DNA of 64,000 bases from Streptomyces sp. DH12 (GCF_020873895.1 NZ_JAHWGT010000003.1:186001-250000), one strand, 5' to 3'; shown: positions 41,809 through 53,296, numbered from the stretch's first letter. Notes: generated by a model from the letters alone, not told the origin. Program-made: numbers and translations.

Positions 41809-41837
41809 TTGACAGCGATGTTTCAGGAGTTTTACGT
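41809..41837 (+). promoter_or_regulatory. Promoter of the GH81 gene
   Basis: TTGACA (41809-41814) and TTACGT (41832-41837) are spaced 17 bp apart. The operator at 41849 lies just downstream, near the expected transcription start, fitting simple repression. Confidence 0.5.
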
Positions 41838-41848
41838 TCCAGGCACTT

Positions 41849-41860
41849 GAGAGCGCTCTC
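41849..41860. promoter_or_regulatory. LacI-type operator, GH81 side
   Basis: GAGAGCGCTCTC is a perfect 12-bp palindrome 38 bp upstream of the GH81 start codon, directly after the probable -10 box. Same core as the sites at 41697 and 45771. Confidence 0.8.
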
Positions 41861-41898
41861 GAAGCGTTCTCCCGCCGCCCTCACTCGAGGTGACCCCC

Positions 41899-44661
41899 AT
41901 GAGAACCCCCCGCTCAGGCGTCCTCACGCTCGCCGCGGTCCTCGCCGCCGTGGGACTGACCGGCCCGGCCGCCTCCCCGGCGGCCGCCGCCACGGTCCCG
42001 GCCGGCGCGGGCAGCTACTCCGACACCCGACCACCCGGCACCTCCGGCCCCACCACCAACACCGGCACCCCCGTCACCCCCAAGCTCACCCCCGCCGCGG
42101 CCGGCAAGCCGGTGCCCACCAACGACTGGTGGTCCTCGCTCGCCTTCCAGCGCTACGGCGACAACCCGTACTCCACCCCCATGTACGGCCACCCGCTCAC
42201 CTACCAGGCCACCGCCGCCGGCCTGGACGTCGGCTACCCGACCACGCCCGCCGTCGTCGGCGACGGCCGCCAGTACGAGTTCGCCCACAAGCGCGACCTC
42301 ACCCTCGGCCTGACCGGCCTCAACGCCCCCGACACCCGGGCCGACGCCTGGTCGGACTGGACCGTCACCCCGTACTGGTCCGACGGCACGCGCACCCTGC
42401 GCACGACCATCGGCCACGGCCTGCCCTTCGTGTACGCCAAGGGCAGCGGCGGCAGCGCCAGCGTCACCACCGCCGCCCCGCCCACGGTCTTCGCCGACCA
42501 GGGCAACGTCCTCGGCATCACCGTCAACGGCCACCACTACGGCCTCTTCGCCCCCACCGGCACCGACTGGACGGTCTCGGGCACCTCCCTCACGGCCGGC
42601 CTGGGCGGCAAGGACTACTTCTCGCTCGCCGTGCTGCCCTCCACGAGCGCCCTGGCCGCCTACCGCCAGTACGCGTACAGCTTCGTCACCGGCTCCCAGG
42701 CCACGTGGAGTTCCGGCGGCGGCACCGTACGCGCCACGTACACGCTCACCACCCAGCCCCAGGAGGGCACGGAGACGGGCACCCTCCAGGCCCTCTACCG
42801 CCACCAGTGGCTGCACACCGCCGACCCGCTCACCGCGTACACGTACGTCTCGCCGCGCGGCACCATGAAGGTCCGCGCGTCGCGCACCTTCACCACCAGC
42901 CAGCGCGCCGCCGCCGTCCTGCCCGCCCTGCCCCGGGCCTCCGGCACCGACCCGGCCCGGCTGCGCGGCTACCTCAACGAGGTGGTGAACGCCCCCGACC
43001 CGTTCTCCGGCGCCACCGACACGTACTGGACCGGCAAGGCCCTCGGCCGGCTCGCCCAACTCGTCCCCGTCGCCGAGCAGATCGGCGAGACGGCCACCCG
43101 CGACCGGCTGGTCGGGCTGCTCAAGGGCCGGCTCCAGGAGTGGTTCACGGCCGGCGGGCCGAGCGAGTTCTCCTACGACCGGACGTGGAAGACCCTCACC
43201 GGCTACCCGGCCTCCTACGGCAGCGACACCGAGCTGAACGACCACCACTTCCACTACTCGTACTACGTCCACGCCGCGGCGATCGTCGCCCAGTACGACC
43301 CCGCCTGGGCCGCCGACCCGGCCTGGGGCACCATGGTGAAGACCCTCGTCCGGGACGCCGCCAACCCCAGCCGCACCGACGCCGCCTTCCCCTTCCTGCG
43401 CGGCTTCGACGTGTACGCCGGGCACAGCTGGGCCTCCGGCCACCAGGGCTTCGCCGCCGGCAACAACCAGGAGTCCTCGTCGGAGTCCACCAACCTCAGC
43501 GCCGGCCTCGTCCTGTGGGGCGCGGCCACCGGTGACACCGCCCTGCGCGACCTGGGCACCTTCCTGCTGACCACCGAGTCCGAGGCCATCGCCCAGTACT
43601 GGTTCGACGCCGACCAGCAGGTCTTCCCGGCCTCCTTCGGCCACGACACGGCCGGCATGGTGTGGGGGAGCGGCGCCGCCTACTCCACCTGGTGGACCGC
43701 CAACCCCGAGGAGATCCACGGCATCAACGTCCTGCCCGTGACCGGCGGTTCCCTCCACCTCGCCGCCCGCAAGGACGCCATCCGCCGCAACATCGCCGAG
43801 ATGGAGCGTGAGAACGGCGGCCCGGCCGTCGAGTGGCGCGACATCCTGTGGGAGTTCCAGTCGCTCGCCGACCCGGCGGCCGCCAAGGCCAAGTGGGACG
43901 CGCAGCACGCCGGGTACACCCCGGAACAGGGCGAGTCGAAGGCGCACACCTACCACTGGCTCACCACCCTCGACACCCTCGGCGCGCCGGACACCACGGT
44001 GACGGGCGACCTGCCCACCTCGGCCGTCTTCACCAAGGGCACCGTCCGCACCTACGCCGCCCACAACCACGGCTCGACGGCCCGCACCGTCACCTTCTCG
44101 GACGGTGCGAAGCTCACCGTCCCGGCCCGCTCCACCGCCACCGGTACGGGCACCGGCGACCCGGGAGACCCGGGGCCGTCCACCGGCAGCACCTTCCAGC
44201 TGCGCACCGGCGGCACGCTGACCACGGCGACGGGAGCGGCGGCCGGCGCGGACACGATCGCCTCGGCCGGCGGCGCCAACCACGACGGCACCCCGAACCG
44301 GCCGCTCGTGTACGAGGCCCGGGGCGTCAACGGCACCCTGCGGCCCGGCGCCGCGACGGCCTTCCGCCTCCAGGTCGACGCCGGCACCGCCGTCGGCCTC
44401 GGACAGCAGGCCCGCGTGAGCTACGACCTCACCGGCGACGGCACCTTCGACCGGACGGAGACGTACCACTACTTCGCGTCGGACCCGGTGGCCGGCTGGG
44501 AGGAGTACACCCAGGGGCGCGGCCTGAAGGCGGCGACCGGCACGCTCGGCGACCTCCGGGGCGGCACCGTCCGCCTGGAGGTGTGGCACGCCATCGGCTC
44601 GGCCACGGCGCGTCTCCAGACGGGCACGGACCGGTCGGTGCTGGTCGTCCCGTACGCGTAG
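41899..44661 (+). CDS. Secreted GH81 endo-1,3-beta-glucanase with CBM56-like module
   Basis: This 920-aa extracellular enzyme has a signal peptide ending SPAAAA, a GH81 catalytic region (about residues 55-690) and, after a Gly/Pro/Ser linker near 755, a CBM56-like beta-1,3-glucan-binding module (FQLRTGGTLTTATG, VSYDLTGDGTFDRTETYHYF, RLEVWHAIGSA). The GH81 catalytic Asp is in NDHHFHYSYYVHAAAIVA (about 446) and the Glu residues in GNNQESSSESTNLSAG (about 522). It would degrade fungal or plant beta-1,3-glucan to oligosaccharides for the adjacent importer. The ATG at 41899 is chosen (GAGGTGA 6 nt upstream) over a GTG at 41890. Confidence 0.93.
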   Translation: MRTPRSGVLTLAAVLAAVGLTGPAASPAAAATVPAGAGSYSDTRPPGTSGPTTNTGTPVTPKLTPAAAGKPVPTNDWWSSLAFQRYGDNPYSTPMYGHPLTYQATAAGLDVGYPTTPAVVGDGRQYEFAHKRDLTLGLTGLNAPDTRADAWSDWTVTPYWSDGTRTLRTTIGHGLPFVYAKGSGGSASVTTAAPPTVFADQGNVLGITVNGHHYGLFAPTGTDWTVSGTSLTAGLGGKDYFSLAVLPSTSALAAYRQYAYSFVTGSQATWSSGGGTVRATYTLTTQPQEGTETGTLQALYRHQWLHTADPLTAYTYVSPRGTMKVRASRTFTTSQRAAAVLPALPRASGTDPARLRGYLNEVVNAPDPFSGATDTYWTGKALGRLAQLVPVAEQIGETATRDRLVGLLKGRLQEWFTAGGPSEFSYDRTWKTLTGYPASYGSDTELNDHHFHYSYYVHAAAIVAQYDPAWAADPAWGTMVKTLVRDAANPSRTDAAFPFLRGFDVYAGHSWASGHQGFAAGNNQESSSESTNLSAGLVLWGAATGDTALRDLGTFLLTTESEAIAQYWFDADQQVFPASFGHDTAGMVWGSGAAYSTWWTANPEEIHGINVLPVTGGSLHLAARKDAIRRNIAEMERENGGPAVEWRDILWEFQSLADPAAAKAKWDAQHAGYTPEQGESKAHTYHWLTTLDTLGAPDTTVTGDLPTSAVFTKGTVRTYAAHNHGSTARTVTFSDGAKLTVPARSTATGTGTGDPGDPGPSTGSTFQLRTGGTLTTATGAAAGADTIASAGGANHDGTPNRPLVYEARGVNGTLRPGAATAFRLQVDAGTAVGLGQQARVSYDLTGDGTFDRTETYHYFASDPVAGWEEYTQGRGLKAATGTLGDLRGGTVRLEVWHAIGSATARLQTGTDRSVLVVPYA

Positions 44662-44664
44662 GAC

Positions 44665-45714
44665 TCACGCCGAGGCCCGGCGGACCAGCTCCGTCGGCGT
44701 GATCACCGAGCCCGGGGCGGCGTCCGCCGCCCCGGGCCCACCGTCCTGGTGCAGCGCCCGCATCAGCAGCCGCACCATCAGCCGGCCCATGCCCTCGATG
44801 TCCTGGCGGACGGTGGTCAGCGGCGGGTCCGTGGCCACGGCGACGGACTCCATGTCGTCGAAGCCGACCACCGCCACGTCCCCCGGCACCCGCAGGCCCC
44901 GCTCGCGCAGCACGCGCAGGGCGCCCGACGCCATCAGGTCGTTGGCCGCGAACACCGCGTCCAGGTCGGGCCGCCGTTCCAGCAGCCCGGCCATCGCCGC
45001 GGCACCGCTGCCCTCCGTGAAGTCGCCCTGGGCGACCAGCCCCGGGTCGGCGTCCAGCAGGACGTCCCGGTACCCGGCGAGCCGGTCCGTCGCCGAGGTC
45101 TGGTCGCGCGGCCCCGCGATGTGCGCGATCCTCCGGCGCCCCTGGCCGACGAGGTAGCGCACGGCCTCCCGGGCGCCGCCGCGGTTGTCGGCGTCCACGT
45201 ACGGGACGGCCGGCCCCCCGGTCGCGCCCGGCCATCCGGGGCGGCCGCCGAAGACGGTCGGCACCTGCGCGCGGCGGACGATCGCGGGCAGCTCGTCGTC
45301 GTCGTGCACGGAGAACGCGAGCGCCCCGTCGACGTGGCCGCCGCCCAGGTAGCGGGCGATCCGCTCGTAGTCGCCCGCGCTCTCCACCCACAGCAGGACG
45401 AGCTGCGAGTCGTGCGCTGTCAGCTCGCGGCTGATGCCGCGCACCTGCTGCTCGAAGAACGGGTCGGAGAAGATCCGGAACTCCGGCTCCGCGATGATCA
45501 CCGCCACGGCGCCGTTGCGCCGGGTCACCAGCGTCCGCGCCGCGTGGTTGGGGATGTAGCCGAGCTCCTCGACGGCCCGGCGCACCCGCTCCACCAGCGG
45601 CTGGCGCACCCCGGCCCCGCCGTTGACGACGCGGGACACCGTCGCCCGGGAGACCCCGGCGCGGGCCGCGACGGCTTCGAGTGTGGGACGGGCCCCAGGG
45701 GTCGGATCGGGCAC
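44665..45714 (-). CDS. LacI-family repressor of the beta-glucan locus
   Basis: This 349-aa regulator has its HTH at residues 10-32 (TLEAVAARAGVSRATVSRVV) and hinge VEELGYIPNHAARTLV, then a sugar-binding-type effector domain (AVAVIIAEPEFRIFSDPFFE, HIAGPRDQTSATDRLAGY, VAVVGFDDMESV, PLTTVRQDI). It lies 3 bp from the convergent GH81 stop. The three GAGAGCGCTCTC palindromes, one upstream of this gene and two in the GH81/ABC promoter region, are its probable operators. The GTG at 45714 has GAGGAG 6 nt upstream. The inducer is probably a short beta-glucan. Confidence 0.92.
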   Translation of the reverse strand: MPDPTPGARPTLEAVAARAGVSRATVSRVVNGGAGVRQPLVERVRRAVEELGYIPNHAARTLVTRRNGAVAVIIAEPEFRIFSDPFFEQQVRGISRELTAHDSQLVLLWVESAGDYERIARYLGGGHVDGALAFSVHDDDELPAIVRRAQVPTVFGGRPGWPGATGGPAVPYVDADNRGGAREAVRYLVGQGRRRIAHIAGPRDQTSATDRLAGYRDVLLDADPGLVAQGDFTEGSGAAAMAGLLERRPDLDAVFAANDLMASGALRVLRERGLRVPGDVAVVGFDDMESVAVATDPPLTTVRQDIEGMGRLMVRLLMRALHQDGGPGAADAAPGSVITPTELVRRASA

Positions 45715-45770
45715 AGCGGACTCCTCGGGGCGGTGCGACGCGGCGTACACCGGTCAGAATATCCGGTGAA

Positions 45771-45800
45771 CAAGGGGGTGAGAGCGCTCTCACCCCCTTG
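45771..45800. promoter_or_regulatory. 30-bp perfect palindrome with LacI-type core
   Basis: A perfect 30-bp inverted repeat: each arm is CAAGGGGGTGAGAGC and the centre is the GAGAGCGCTCTC operator core. It lies 57 bp upstream of the LacI start and 10 bp before the 151-bp repeat. The core is probably an autoregulatory operator; the long arms are more than an operator needs and could also form a transcript hairpin. Confidence 0.8.
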
Positions 45801-45810
45801 CTCGCCGGGC

Positions 45811-45961
45811 ACGGCGGCCCGCAGGCGCCGGACGGCGGTCGGAGGGGCCGTGGCGGGTCGCCCCCGCAGGGGTCGGCGGCGTCACCGGGGTGCCTTCCGT
45901 GGTGCCCGGGGCCGCCGACCCCGAGGAGGTGACCCGCCACGGCCCCGACCCCACCCACCGG
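45811..45961. repeat. 151-bp dispersed repeat with nested hairpin, copy 2
   Basis: 149/151 identical to 1069-1219 and in the same orientation. The 16-bp outer and 12-bp inner stems are intact; the two substitutions lie near the apex. As in copy 1, it starts about 95 bp upstream of a LacI-family start codon that is read leftward, with a LacI-type palindrome in between. The unrelated flanks begin abruptly at both ends. Confidence 0.85.
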
Positions 45962-46120
45962 CCCCCGGCGCGCCGCAGCGGCAGCCGCAGCCGCCCGCCT
46001 CCGCAACACCCACCGCCCCCGGCGCGCCGCAACCGCAGCGGCAGCCGCCCGCCTCCGCAACACCACCGCCTCCCGGCGCGCCGCAGCCGCAGCCGCCCGC
46101 CTCCGCAACACCCACCGCCC
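45962..46120. repeat. Three-copy minisatellite after repeat copy 2
   Basis: About three units of roughly 54, 54 and 48 bp, each containing GGCGCGCCGCA, a CAGCCGC-rich middle and CGCCTCCGCAACACC. One plus-strand frame reads as PGAPQ..QPPASATP repeats, but no start, ribosome site or longer coding context supports a gene. It fills most of the gap before the M1 peptidase gene, along with GC stems at 46120-46160. Confidence 0.8.
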
Positions 46121-46183
46121 CGGGCGCTACGCGCCGCGGCGGCCCGTAGCCGCCCCACGCCGCGTCATCCCCCGCGAGGAGTG

Positions 46184-47731
46184 TCAGTGGCGGTGGTGGC
46201 CGTCGTGGACCGGGTGGCCGGTGTCGTGGACGGTGTTGGTCGCGGCGATCTCCTTCCAGGACTTCGGGGGCGCCGCGGGCGCCGGGTCCGCCACGGCCGA
46301 CGCCGACGACCGCGTGGCCGCCCGGGCGCCGTCGGCGGCGGGAGCCTGCGGCTTGGACGGCTGGTACAGCCAGGTGTCGAAGAGGGTGCCGAGCCGCTCG
46401 CCGGAGATCCGCTCCGCGTAGGCGACGAAGTCGGCGACCTCCGCGTTGCCGTAGGCCCGCTCGGTCGGCCAGCCCTTCAGGATCCGGAAGAAGTCCTCGT
46501 CACCGATCTCGTTCCGCAGCGCCTGGAGGGCCAGGGCGCCCCGGTCGTAGACGGCGACGTGGAACTGGTCGTCCGGGCCGGGGTCGCCCGGCTTGACCGT
46601 CCAGAACGGGTCGTCGGCCGGGCGTGAGGCGTACACCCAGTCCGCCAGCTCCTGCGCGGTGCCCTCGCCCTCCTTCTCCGACCAGAGCCACTGGCTGTAC
46701 CGGGCGAAGCCCTCGTTGATCCAGATGTCCTTCCACCCCTCGACGGACACGCTGTCGCCGTACCACTGGTGGGCCACCTCGTGGACGACCACCGACACGT
46801 TGGACCCGCTCGCGAACTGGCGCGGGCTGTAGAAGGGCCGGGTCTGAGTCTCCAGCGCGTACCCGCTGCGCACGTTGGGGACGTACCCGCCGAGGGCGTT
46901 GAACGGGTACGGGCCGAAGACCTCCTCCAGCCACTCCGCGACCTCCGCCGTGCGCTCCAGGCTGGCGCGGGCGGCGCCGGCGTTCGCCCCGAGGTCCTTG
47001 CTGTAGGCGTTGAGGACGGGCAGCCCGCCCGCCGTGGTGTCGGTCGTGATGTCGAACCTGCCGACCGCGAGGGTGGCCAGGTAGGTCGCCTGCGGCTTGT
47101 CGGAGCGCCAGTTGAAGCGGGTCCAGCCGAGCCGCGAGCTCTGCGACTGGAGGACGCCGTTGCTGATCGCCTGCGTGCCGTCCGGGACGGAGACGGAGAC
47201 GTCGAAGGTGGCCTTGTCGAGCGGGTGGTCGTTGGACGGGAACCACCACACGGCCGAGTCCGGCTCCTGGGCGGCGACCCCGCCGTCCGGGGTGCGGTGC
47301 CAGGCGGTCCACCCGCCGATCTTGACCTCGGACGGCTTCCCGGAGTACCGCACGACGACCGAAACCGGTCGGTCCTTCGGCAGCGGCGAGGCCGGGGTGA
47401 TCTCCAGTTCCTGCTCGCCCGCCCTGCGGAACTCCGCCTTCCGGCCGTTGACCCGCACCTCGTGCGTCGTCAGGCCGAGGTCGAGGTTGAAGCGCGACAG
47501 GTTCTGCGTCGGGGTGGCGATCAGGGTCGCCGTCCCCTCCAGCAGGTCCGTCGCCGGCTGGTACTTGAGCCGCAGGTCGTAGTGGCCGACGTCGTATCCG
47601 CCGTTGCCGCTGACCGGGTAGTAGGGGTCGCCGATGCCCGGTGCCCCCGGCTGGAAGTTCGCGGCCGACGCCGGGATCGCCAGCATCAGGGAGGCCGCGA
47701 TCGCGCCCGGGACGATCAGTCTGCGGTGCAC
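46184..47731 (-). CDS. Secreted M1-family metallopeptidase
   Basis: This 515-aa zinc peptidase has a signal peptide (MHRRLIVPGAIAASLMLAIP, cleavage near ASAA). The active site is HEVAHQWYGDSVSVEGWKDI followed by the distal zinc Glu in WINEGFARY; the N-terminal beta domain (YDVGHYDLRLKYQP) is intact. The helical C-terminal domain is short, so this is a compact M1 enzyme. The C-terminus is a Pro/Ala linker ending in a His-rich HDTGHPVHDGHHRH tail that may bind metal. It is divergent from the S15 peptidase gene. Confidence 0.9.
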   Translation of the reverse strand: MHRRLIVPGAIAASLMLAIPASAANFQPGAPGIGDPYYPVSGNGGYDVGHYDLRLKYQPATDLLEGTATLIATPTQNLSRFNLDLGLTTHEVRVNGRKAEFRRAGEQELEITPASPLPKDRPVSVVVRYSGKPSEVKIGGWTAWHRTPDGGVAAQEPDSAVWWFPSNDHPLDKATFDVSVSVPDGTQAISNGVLQSQSSRLGWTRFNWRSDKPQATYLATLAVGRFDITTDTTAGGLPVLNAYSKDLGANAGAARASLERTAEVAEWLEEVFGPYPFNALGGYVPNVRSGYALETQTRPFYSPRQFASGSNVSVVVHEVAHQWYGDSVSVEGWKDIWINEGFARYSQWLWSEKEGEGTAQELADWVYASRPADDPFWTVKPGDPGPDDQFHVAVYDRGALALQALRNEIGDEDFFRILKGWPTERAYGNAEVADFVAYAERISGERLGTLFDTWLYQPSKPQAPAADGARAATRSSASAVADPAPAAPPKSWKEIAATNTVHDTGHPVHDGHHRH

Positions 47732-47933
47732 GTAAGACCCTCCAAGTCGTAGAACGAACTGATGATCTGAACGTTATTCAGCTAGCCCGTCGCAGTCATG
47801 TCCATGGCCCCCGCCGTCACACGATCGCCATCCGGCCGACATGAGCCCCCCGCACCCGCTGTGTCCCCTTGGTCGCCGAACGCCCCCTATCGCCGTCTTC
47901 TGTGCGGGAGTTCGACGGCAGTACCGTCCGCCC

Positions 47934-50075
47934 ATGCCGATACGCACGCGGAGATCCCTCCCCAACGCCCTCGGCCCCGCCGCCCGAACGGGCGGGACCC
48001 CCACACCCCGAGGGGCGCTCGCGGCGGCCGTCGCGGCCGCCCTCGCCGCCGTCCTCCTCCCGGCCGCCGGCGCCCACGGCGCCCCGCCCCCGCGCCCCAC
48101 CGAGTCCCGGCCCGTCCACTCCTACGCCGACGCCGTCCGCGAGTCCGTCTGGGTGGACACCGGCCTCGACGGCGACGGCGACGGCCGGACCGACCGGGTG
48201 GCCGCCGACGTCGTCCGGCCGCGCGCGACCGCGCACGGGCTGCGCGTCCCCGCCATCATGGACGCCAGCCCGTACTACTCCTGCTGCGGCCGCGGCAACG
48301 AGAGCCAGAAGAAGACGTACGACGCGAACGGCGCCCCCGTCCTCCTCCCGCTCCACTACGACAACTACTTCGTGCCGCGCGGCTACGCCTACGTCGCCGT
48401 CGACCTCGCCGGGACCAACCGCTCCGACGGCTGCGTCGACGTCGGTGGCCGCTCCGACGTCCTCTCCGCGAAGGCCGTCGTCGACTGGCTCGGCGGGCGC
48501 GCCCGCGCCTACACCACCCGCACCGGTACGACCCGCGCCCACGCCACGAACTGGTCGACCGGCACCACCGGCATGATCGGCAAGAGCTGGGACGGCACGA
48601 TCGCCAACGGCGTCGCCGCCACCGGCGTCCGCGGCCTGCGGACCATCGTGCCGATCGGTGCCATCTCCTCCTGGTACGACTACTACTTCAGCCAGGGCGC
48701 CCCCCTCCACGGCTCCGGCCCCGACCGCCTGGCGCACCACGTCGACAGCCCGGAGGCACGCGGGCGCTGCCAGGCGGTCCAGCGCCGCCTCGTCGAGGGC
48801 GCCCCCCGCTCCGGCGACCGGACCCCGCTGTGGGCCGAACGCGACCACGTCCCCGACGCCTCCCGCGTACGGGCCAGCGTCCTCGCCGTCCACGGCCTCC
48901 AGGACCTCAACGTCCGCAGCGGCCACCTCGGCCGGTGGTGGGACGCCCTCGCCGCGCACGGCGTCGAACGGCGGATCTGGCTCTCCGGGACGGGCCACGT
49001 CGACCCCTTCGACTTCCGCCGCGCCGCGTGGGTCCGCACCCTGCACCGGTGGTTCGACCACTATCTCCTCGGATACGACAACGGCGTCGAGCGCGAGCCC
49101 ATGGCCGACGTCGAACGCGCCCCGGACCGGTGGACCACCGACCGCGCCTGGCCGCCGGCCGCCACCGCCCCCGCCACCCTGCGCCCCGCACCCGGCCCCG
49201 CCCCCGGGCCCGGCACCCTCGGGCTCCGCCCGGCGCCGGCCGGCGCGACGGCGACGTTCACCGACGACCCGTCGCTCGGCGAACTGGACTGGGCCGCCCG
49301 GATCGACACCGCCACACCCGCGAAGGCCGCCTTCACCACCGGCCCCCTCACCCGGGACCTGCGCCTGGCCGGCTCGCCCACCGTCACCGTCACCGCCACG
49401 CCCGACACCACCAGCGCCCACCTGACGGCCGTCCTCGTCGACGTCGGGCCGGCCACCATCCGCGACTACACGGCGCCCGGCGAGGGGATCACCACCCTCG
49501 CCCACCGCACCTGTTGGGGAGCGAGCACCCCCGGCGACAGCGCCTGCTTCAGGGAGACCGCGGCGAGGACGGCGGACGTCGACTTCACCGTCGTCAGCCG
49601 CGGCTGGGCCGACCTCGGCACCTGGGCCGACCCGGACCGGGGACGCCCCCTCACCCCGGGCGCCGCCCACACCCTCACCCTCGACCTGCACCTGACCGAC
49701 CACGTCGTCCCCGCCGGGCACCGGCTCGCGCTGATCGTCGCCGGGACGGACGAGGGACTCGTCGAGGCGCCGCCGTCCCGGCCGACCCTCACCCTCGACC
49801 TGACCCGCACCAGTGCCCGCGTCCCCGTCGTCGGCGGCCCGCCGGCCTTCGCCCGCGCCACCCGCCCGACCCCGCCCGGCGCTGCCACGGCCCCGAGCAA
49901 CGGCGCGGACACCACCCCGCACGCAGGCGCGGACACCGCCCCGCCCGCCGGCGCGGACACCGCCCCGCACGCCGGGGTGGTCGCCCCGCCCGCCGGAGAG
50001 GCCGTTCCCCGCACCGGAGTGGCCGCGCCGCTGCCGCCCCGGACCCGCCCCCTCCTCCCGGGAGGAGCCCGATGA
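47934..50075 (+). CDS. Secreted S15-family X-Pro dipeptidyl-peptidase / CocE-like hydrolase
   Basis: This 713-aa enzyme has a basic signal region and [19 protein letters not shown]. The alpha/beta-hydrolase domain carries the nucleophile Ser in [14 protein letters not shown], the Asp in [13 protein letters not shown] and the His in [13 protein letters not shown] jelly-roll PepX_C domain follows (to about residue 640). The C-terminus is a low-complexity tail with GADT(A/T)P repeats. It removes X-Pro dipeptides or hydrolyses esters outside the cell. No clear ribosome site precedes the ATG, so leaderless translation is possible. It overlaps the M14 gene (ATGA). Confidence 0.85.
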   Translation: MPIRTRRSLPNALGPAARTGGTPTPRGALAAAVAAALAAVLLPAAGAHGAPPPRPTESRPVHSYADAVRESVWVDTGLDGDGDGRTDRVAADVVRPRATAHGLRVPAIMDASPYYSCCGRGNESQKKTYDANGAPVLLPLHYDNYFVPRGYAYVAVDLAGTNRSDGCVDVGGRSDVLSAKAVVDWLGGRARAYTTRTGTTRAHATNWSTGTTGMIGKSWDGTIANGVAATGVRGLRTIVPIGAISSWYDYYFSQGAPLHGSGPDRLAHHVDSPEARGRCQAVQRRLVEGAPRSGDRTPLWAERDHVPDASRVRASVLAVHGLQDLNVRSGHLGRWWDALAAHGVERRIWLSGTGHVDPFDFRRAAWVRTLHRWFDHYLLGYDNGVEREPMADVERAPDRWTTDRAWPPAATAPATLRPAPGPAPGPGTLGLRPAPAGATATFTDDPSLGELDWAARIDTATPAKAAFTTGPLTRDLRLAGSPTVTVTATPDTTSAHLTAVLVDVGPATIRDYTAPGEGITTLAHRTCWGASTPGDSACFRETAARTADVDFTVVSRGWADLGTWADPDRGRPLTPGAAHTLTLDLHLTDHVVPAGHRLALIVAGTDEGLVEAPPSRPTLTLDLTRTSARVPVVGGPPAFARATRPTPPGAATAPSNGADTTPHAGADTAPPAGADTAPHAGVVAPPAGEAVPRTGVAAPLPPRTRPLLPGGAR

Positions 50076-51373
50076 CCCCGCGCCGGCGCGCCCTCGCCGC
50101 CCTCGCCGCCTGTACGAGCGCCCTCGTCCTGCCGCTGACCGCGCTCGGCCCCGCGCAGGCCACTCCGGCCGCCCCGCCGCCCCGCACCGGCTTCGAGACC
50201 AGCGGCGGCGCCCGCTGGACCACCCTCGACGAGGAGGAGCGCTTCCTCACCGCCGTCGACCGCGGCAGCGACCGGGCCGCGCTGACCGCCCTCGGCACCA
50301 CCCGCCAGGGCCGCCCGCTCCGGCTCGTTCGGGTCACCGCCTCTCCCGCCGCGCCCACCACCGTCCTCCTCGTGTGCGGCCAGCACGGCGACGAGCCGTC
50401 GGGCCGCGAGGCGTGCCTCACCACCGTCCGCGACCTGGCCCACGCCCGGGACGCGCGGACCCGCGACTTCCTCGCCCGCACCACCGTCCTCGTCGTCCCC
50501 ACCGCCAACCCCGACGGCCGCGCCGCCGGCACCCGCCACAACGCCGACGACGTCGACGTCAACCGCGACCACCTCGCCCTGCGCACCGCGGAGGCCCGCG
50601 CCCTCGCCCGCGTCCTGCGGGACCACCGCCCCCACGTGGTCGTCGACCTCCACGAGTACGGCTCGACCCCGCCGTACTACGTCAAGGACCTGCTGTCCCT
50701 GTGGCCCCGCAACCCCAACACCCGCGGCGGCGTCCACGAGGAGGCGCACACCCTCTCCGAGCGGTACGTCCGCCCGGCCGCCGCCCGCGCGGGCTTCACC
50801 ACCGGCGTCTACGGCATCTGGACCGACCCGGTCACCGGTGAGCCGGTCCGCCAGGTCGCGGGCGACGGCCAGGAGCGCATCCTGCGCAACACCACCGGCG
50901 TCAAGCACACCGTCGGCCTCCTCGTCGAGACGCGCGTCGAACCCCTGCCACCCGCCGGGGGGAACGGTCCCGCGCCCGACAACCGGCGCCGCGTCGACAG
51001 CCAGCTCGCCGCGGTGGACGGGGCGTTCGCCTACGTCACCCAGCGGCGCGCCCGGATCGCCGGGGCCACCGCGACGGCCCGCCTCGCCGGGCTCGCCGAC
51101 CACGGCCCGGTCCTGCTCGGCGGCGCCGACAACGACCCGCCCGAGCCGACCGAGGTGCTCGCCGACCCGCCCTGCGCCTACCGGCTGGACGCCGCCCAGT
51201 ACGCCGAGTGGGGCGACGAACTGGCCCTGCACGGCATCCGGTCGTCACCCGACGGCGACGGGGGCCGCCTGGTACCGCTGCGGCAGTCGCTGCGCGCGTT
51301 GGTGCCGCTGCTGCTCGACGCCCGCGCCGCGTACCACGTCACGGCCGCACGGCCGGTACCGCGCTGCCCCTGA
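50072..51373 (+). CDS. Secreted M14-family zinc carboxypeptidase
   Basis: This 433-aa protein has a signal peptide ([20 protein letters not shown], cleavage near AQA). The zinc site is [13 protein letters not shown] (HxxE) and [15 protein letters not shown] (His); [14 protein letters not shown] and the late LVETRVEPL (general-base Glu region) are present. It is translationally coupled to the S15 peptidase, so the two probably digest extracellular peptides together, from the N- and C-terminal ends. Confidence 0.88.
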   Translation: MTPRRRALAALAACTSALVLPLTALGPAQATPAAPPPRTGFETSGGARWTTLDEEERFLTAVDRGSDRAALTALGTTRQGRPLRLVRVTASPAAPTTVLLVCGQHGDEPSGREACLTTVRDLAHARDARTRDFLARTTVLVVPTANPDGRAAGTRHNADDVDVNRDHLALRTAEARALARVLRDHRPHVVVDLHEYGSTPPYYVKDLLSLWPRNPNTRGGVHEEAHTLSERYVRPAAARAGFTTGVYGIWTDPVTGEPVRQVAGDGQERILRNTTGVKHTVGLLVETRVEPLPPAGGNGPAPDNRRRVDSQLAAVDGAFAYVTQRRARIAGATATARLAGLADHGPVLLGGADNDPPEPTEVLADPPCAYRLDAAQYAEWGDELALHGIRSSPDGDGGRLVPLRQSLRALVPLLLDARAAYHVTAARPVPRCP

Positions 51374-51591
51374 CCCCGCCGGCCCCGCCGGCCGACCGGG
51401 ACCGCCGGGGACGGCCGGGCACCGCCCGGCCCGGCACCGCCCGCCGGTGTCCGGCGCCGACCCGCCGGCCCCGGCACCGCCCGCCGCCCGCCGACCCGGG
51501 GACGGCCGACCCGGGGCACGGCCGGGTCGGGGCACGGCCGGTTCGGCGCTCGGCGCGCGGTCCGGCCGTGCCCGGGTCGGGCGGCCTGTCC

Positions 51592-51597
51592 TAGGAT
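51592..51597 (+). promoter_or_regulatory. -10 box for a near-leaderless ABC-F transcript
   Basis: TAGGAT lies 10 bp upstream of the ABC-F ATG, so transcription would start within a few bases of the start codon. The matching -35 is weak. The 234-bp spacer before it consists of GACCCGGGGCACGGCC-type short direct repeats and no gene. Confidence 0.45.
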
Positions 51598-51607
51598 CGG
51601 CCTCCTG

Positions 51608-53236
<1,629 letters not shown>

Positions 53237-53245
<9 letters not shown>

Positions 53246-53296
53246 CCCCGCCCGCCGAGCTGTGACCCCGCCCGCCGACCTGTGACCCCGCCCGCC
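53237..53296. repeat. Three 20-bp tandem repeats across the ABC-F stop codon
   Basis: GAGCTGTGACCCCGCCCGCC occurs twice in a row and a third time with one change. Each unit carries the in-frame-looking TGA, and the first contains the real stop of the ABC-F gene. Confidence 0.9.

Noticed and set aside
45962-46120. CRISPR array
   Set aside because: Units are contiguous and similar along their whole length, with no unique spacers and no cas genes; it is a minisatellite.
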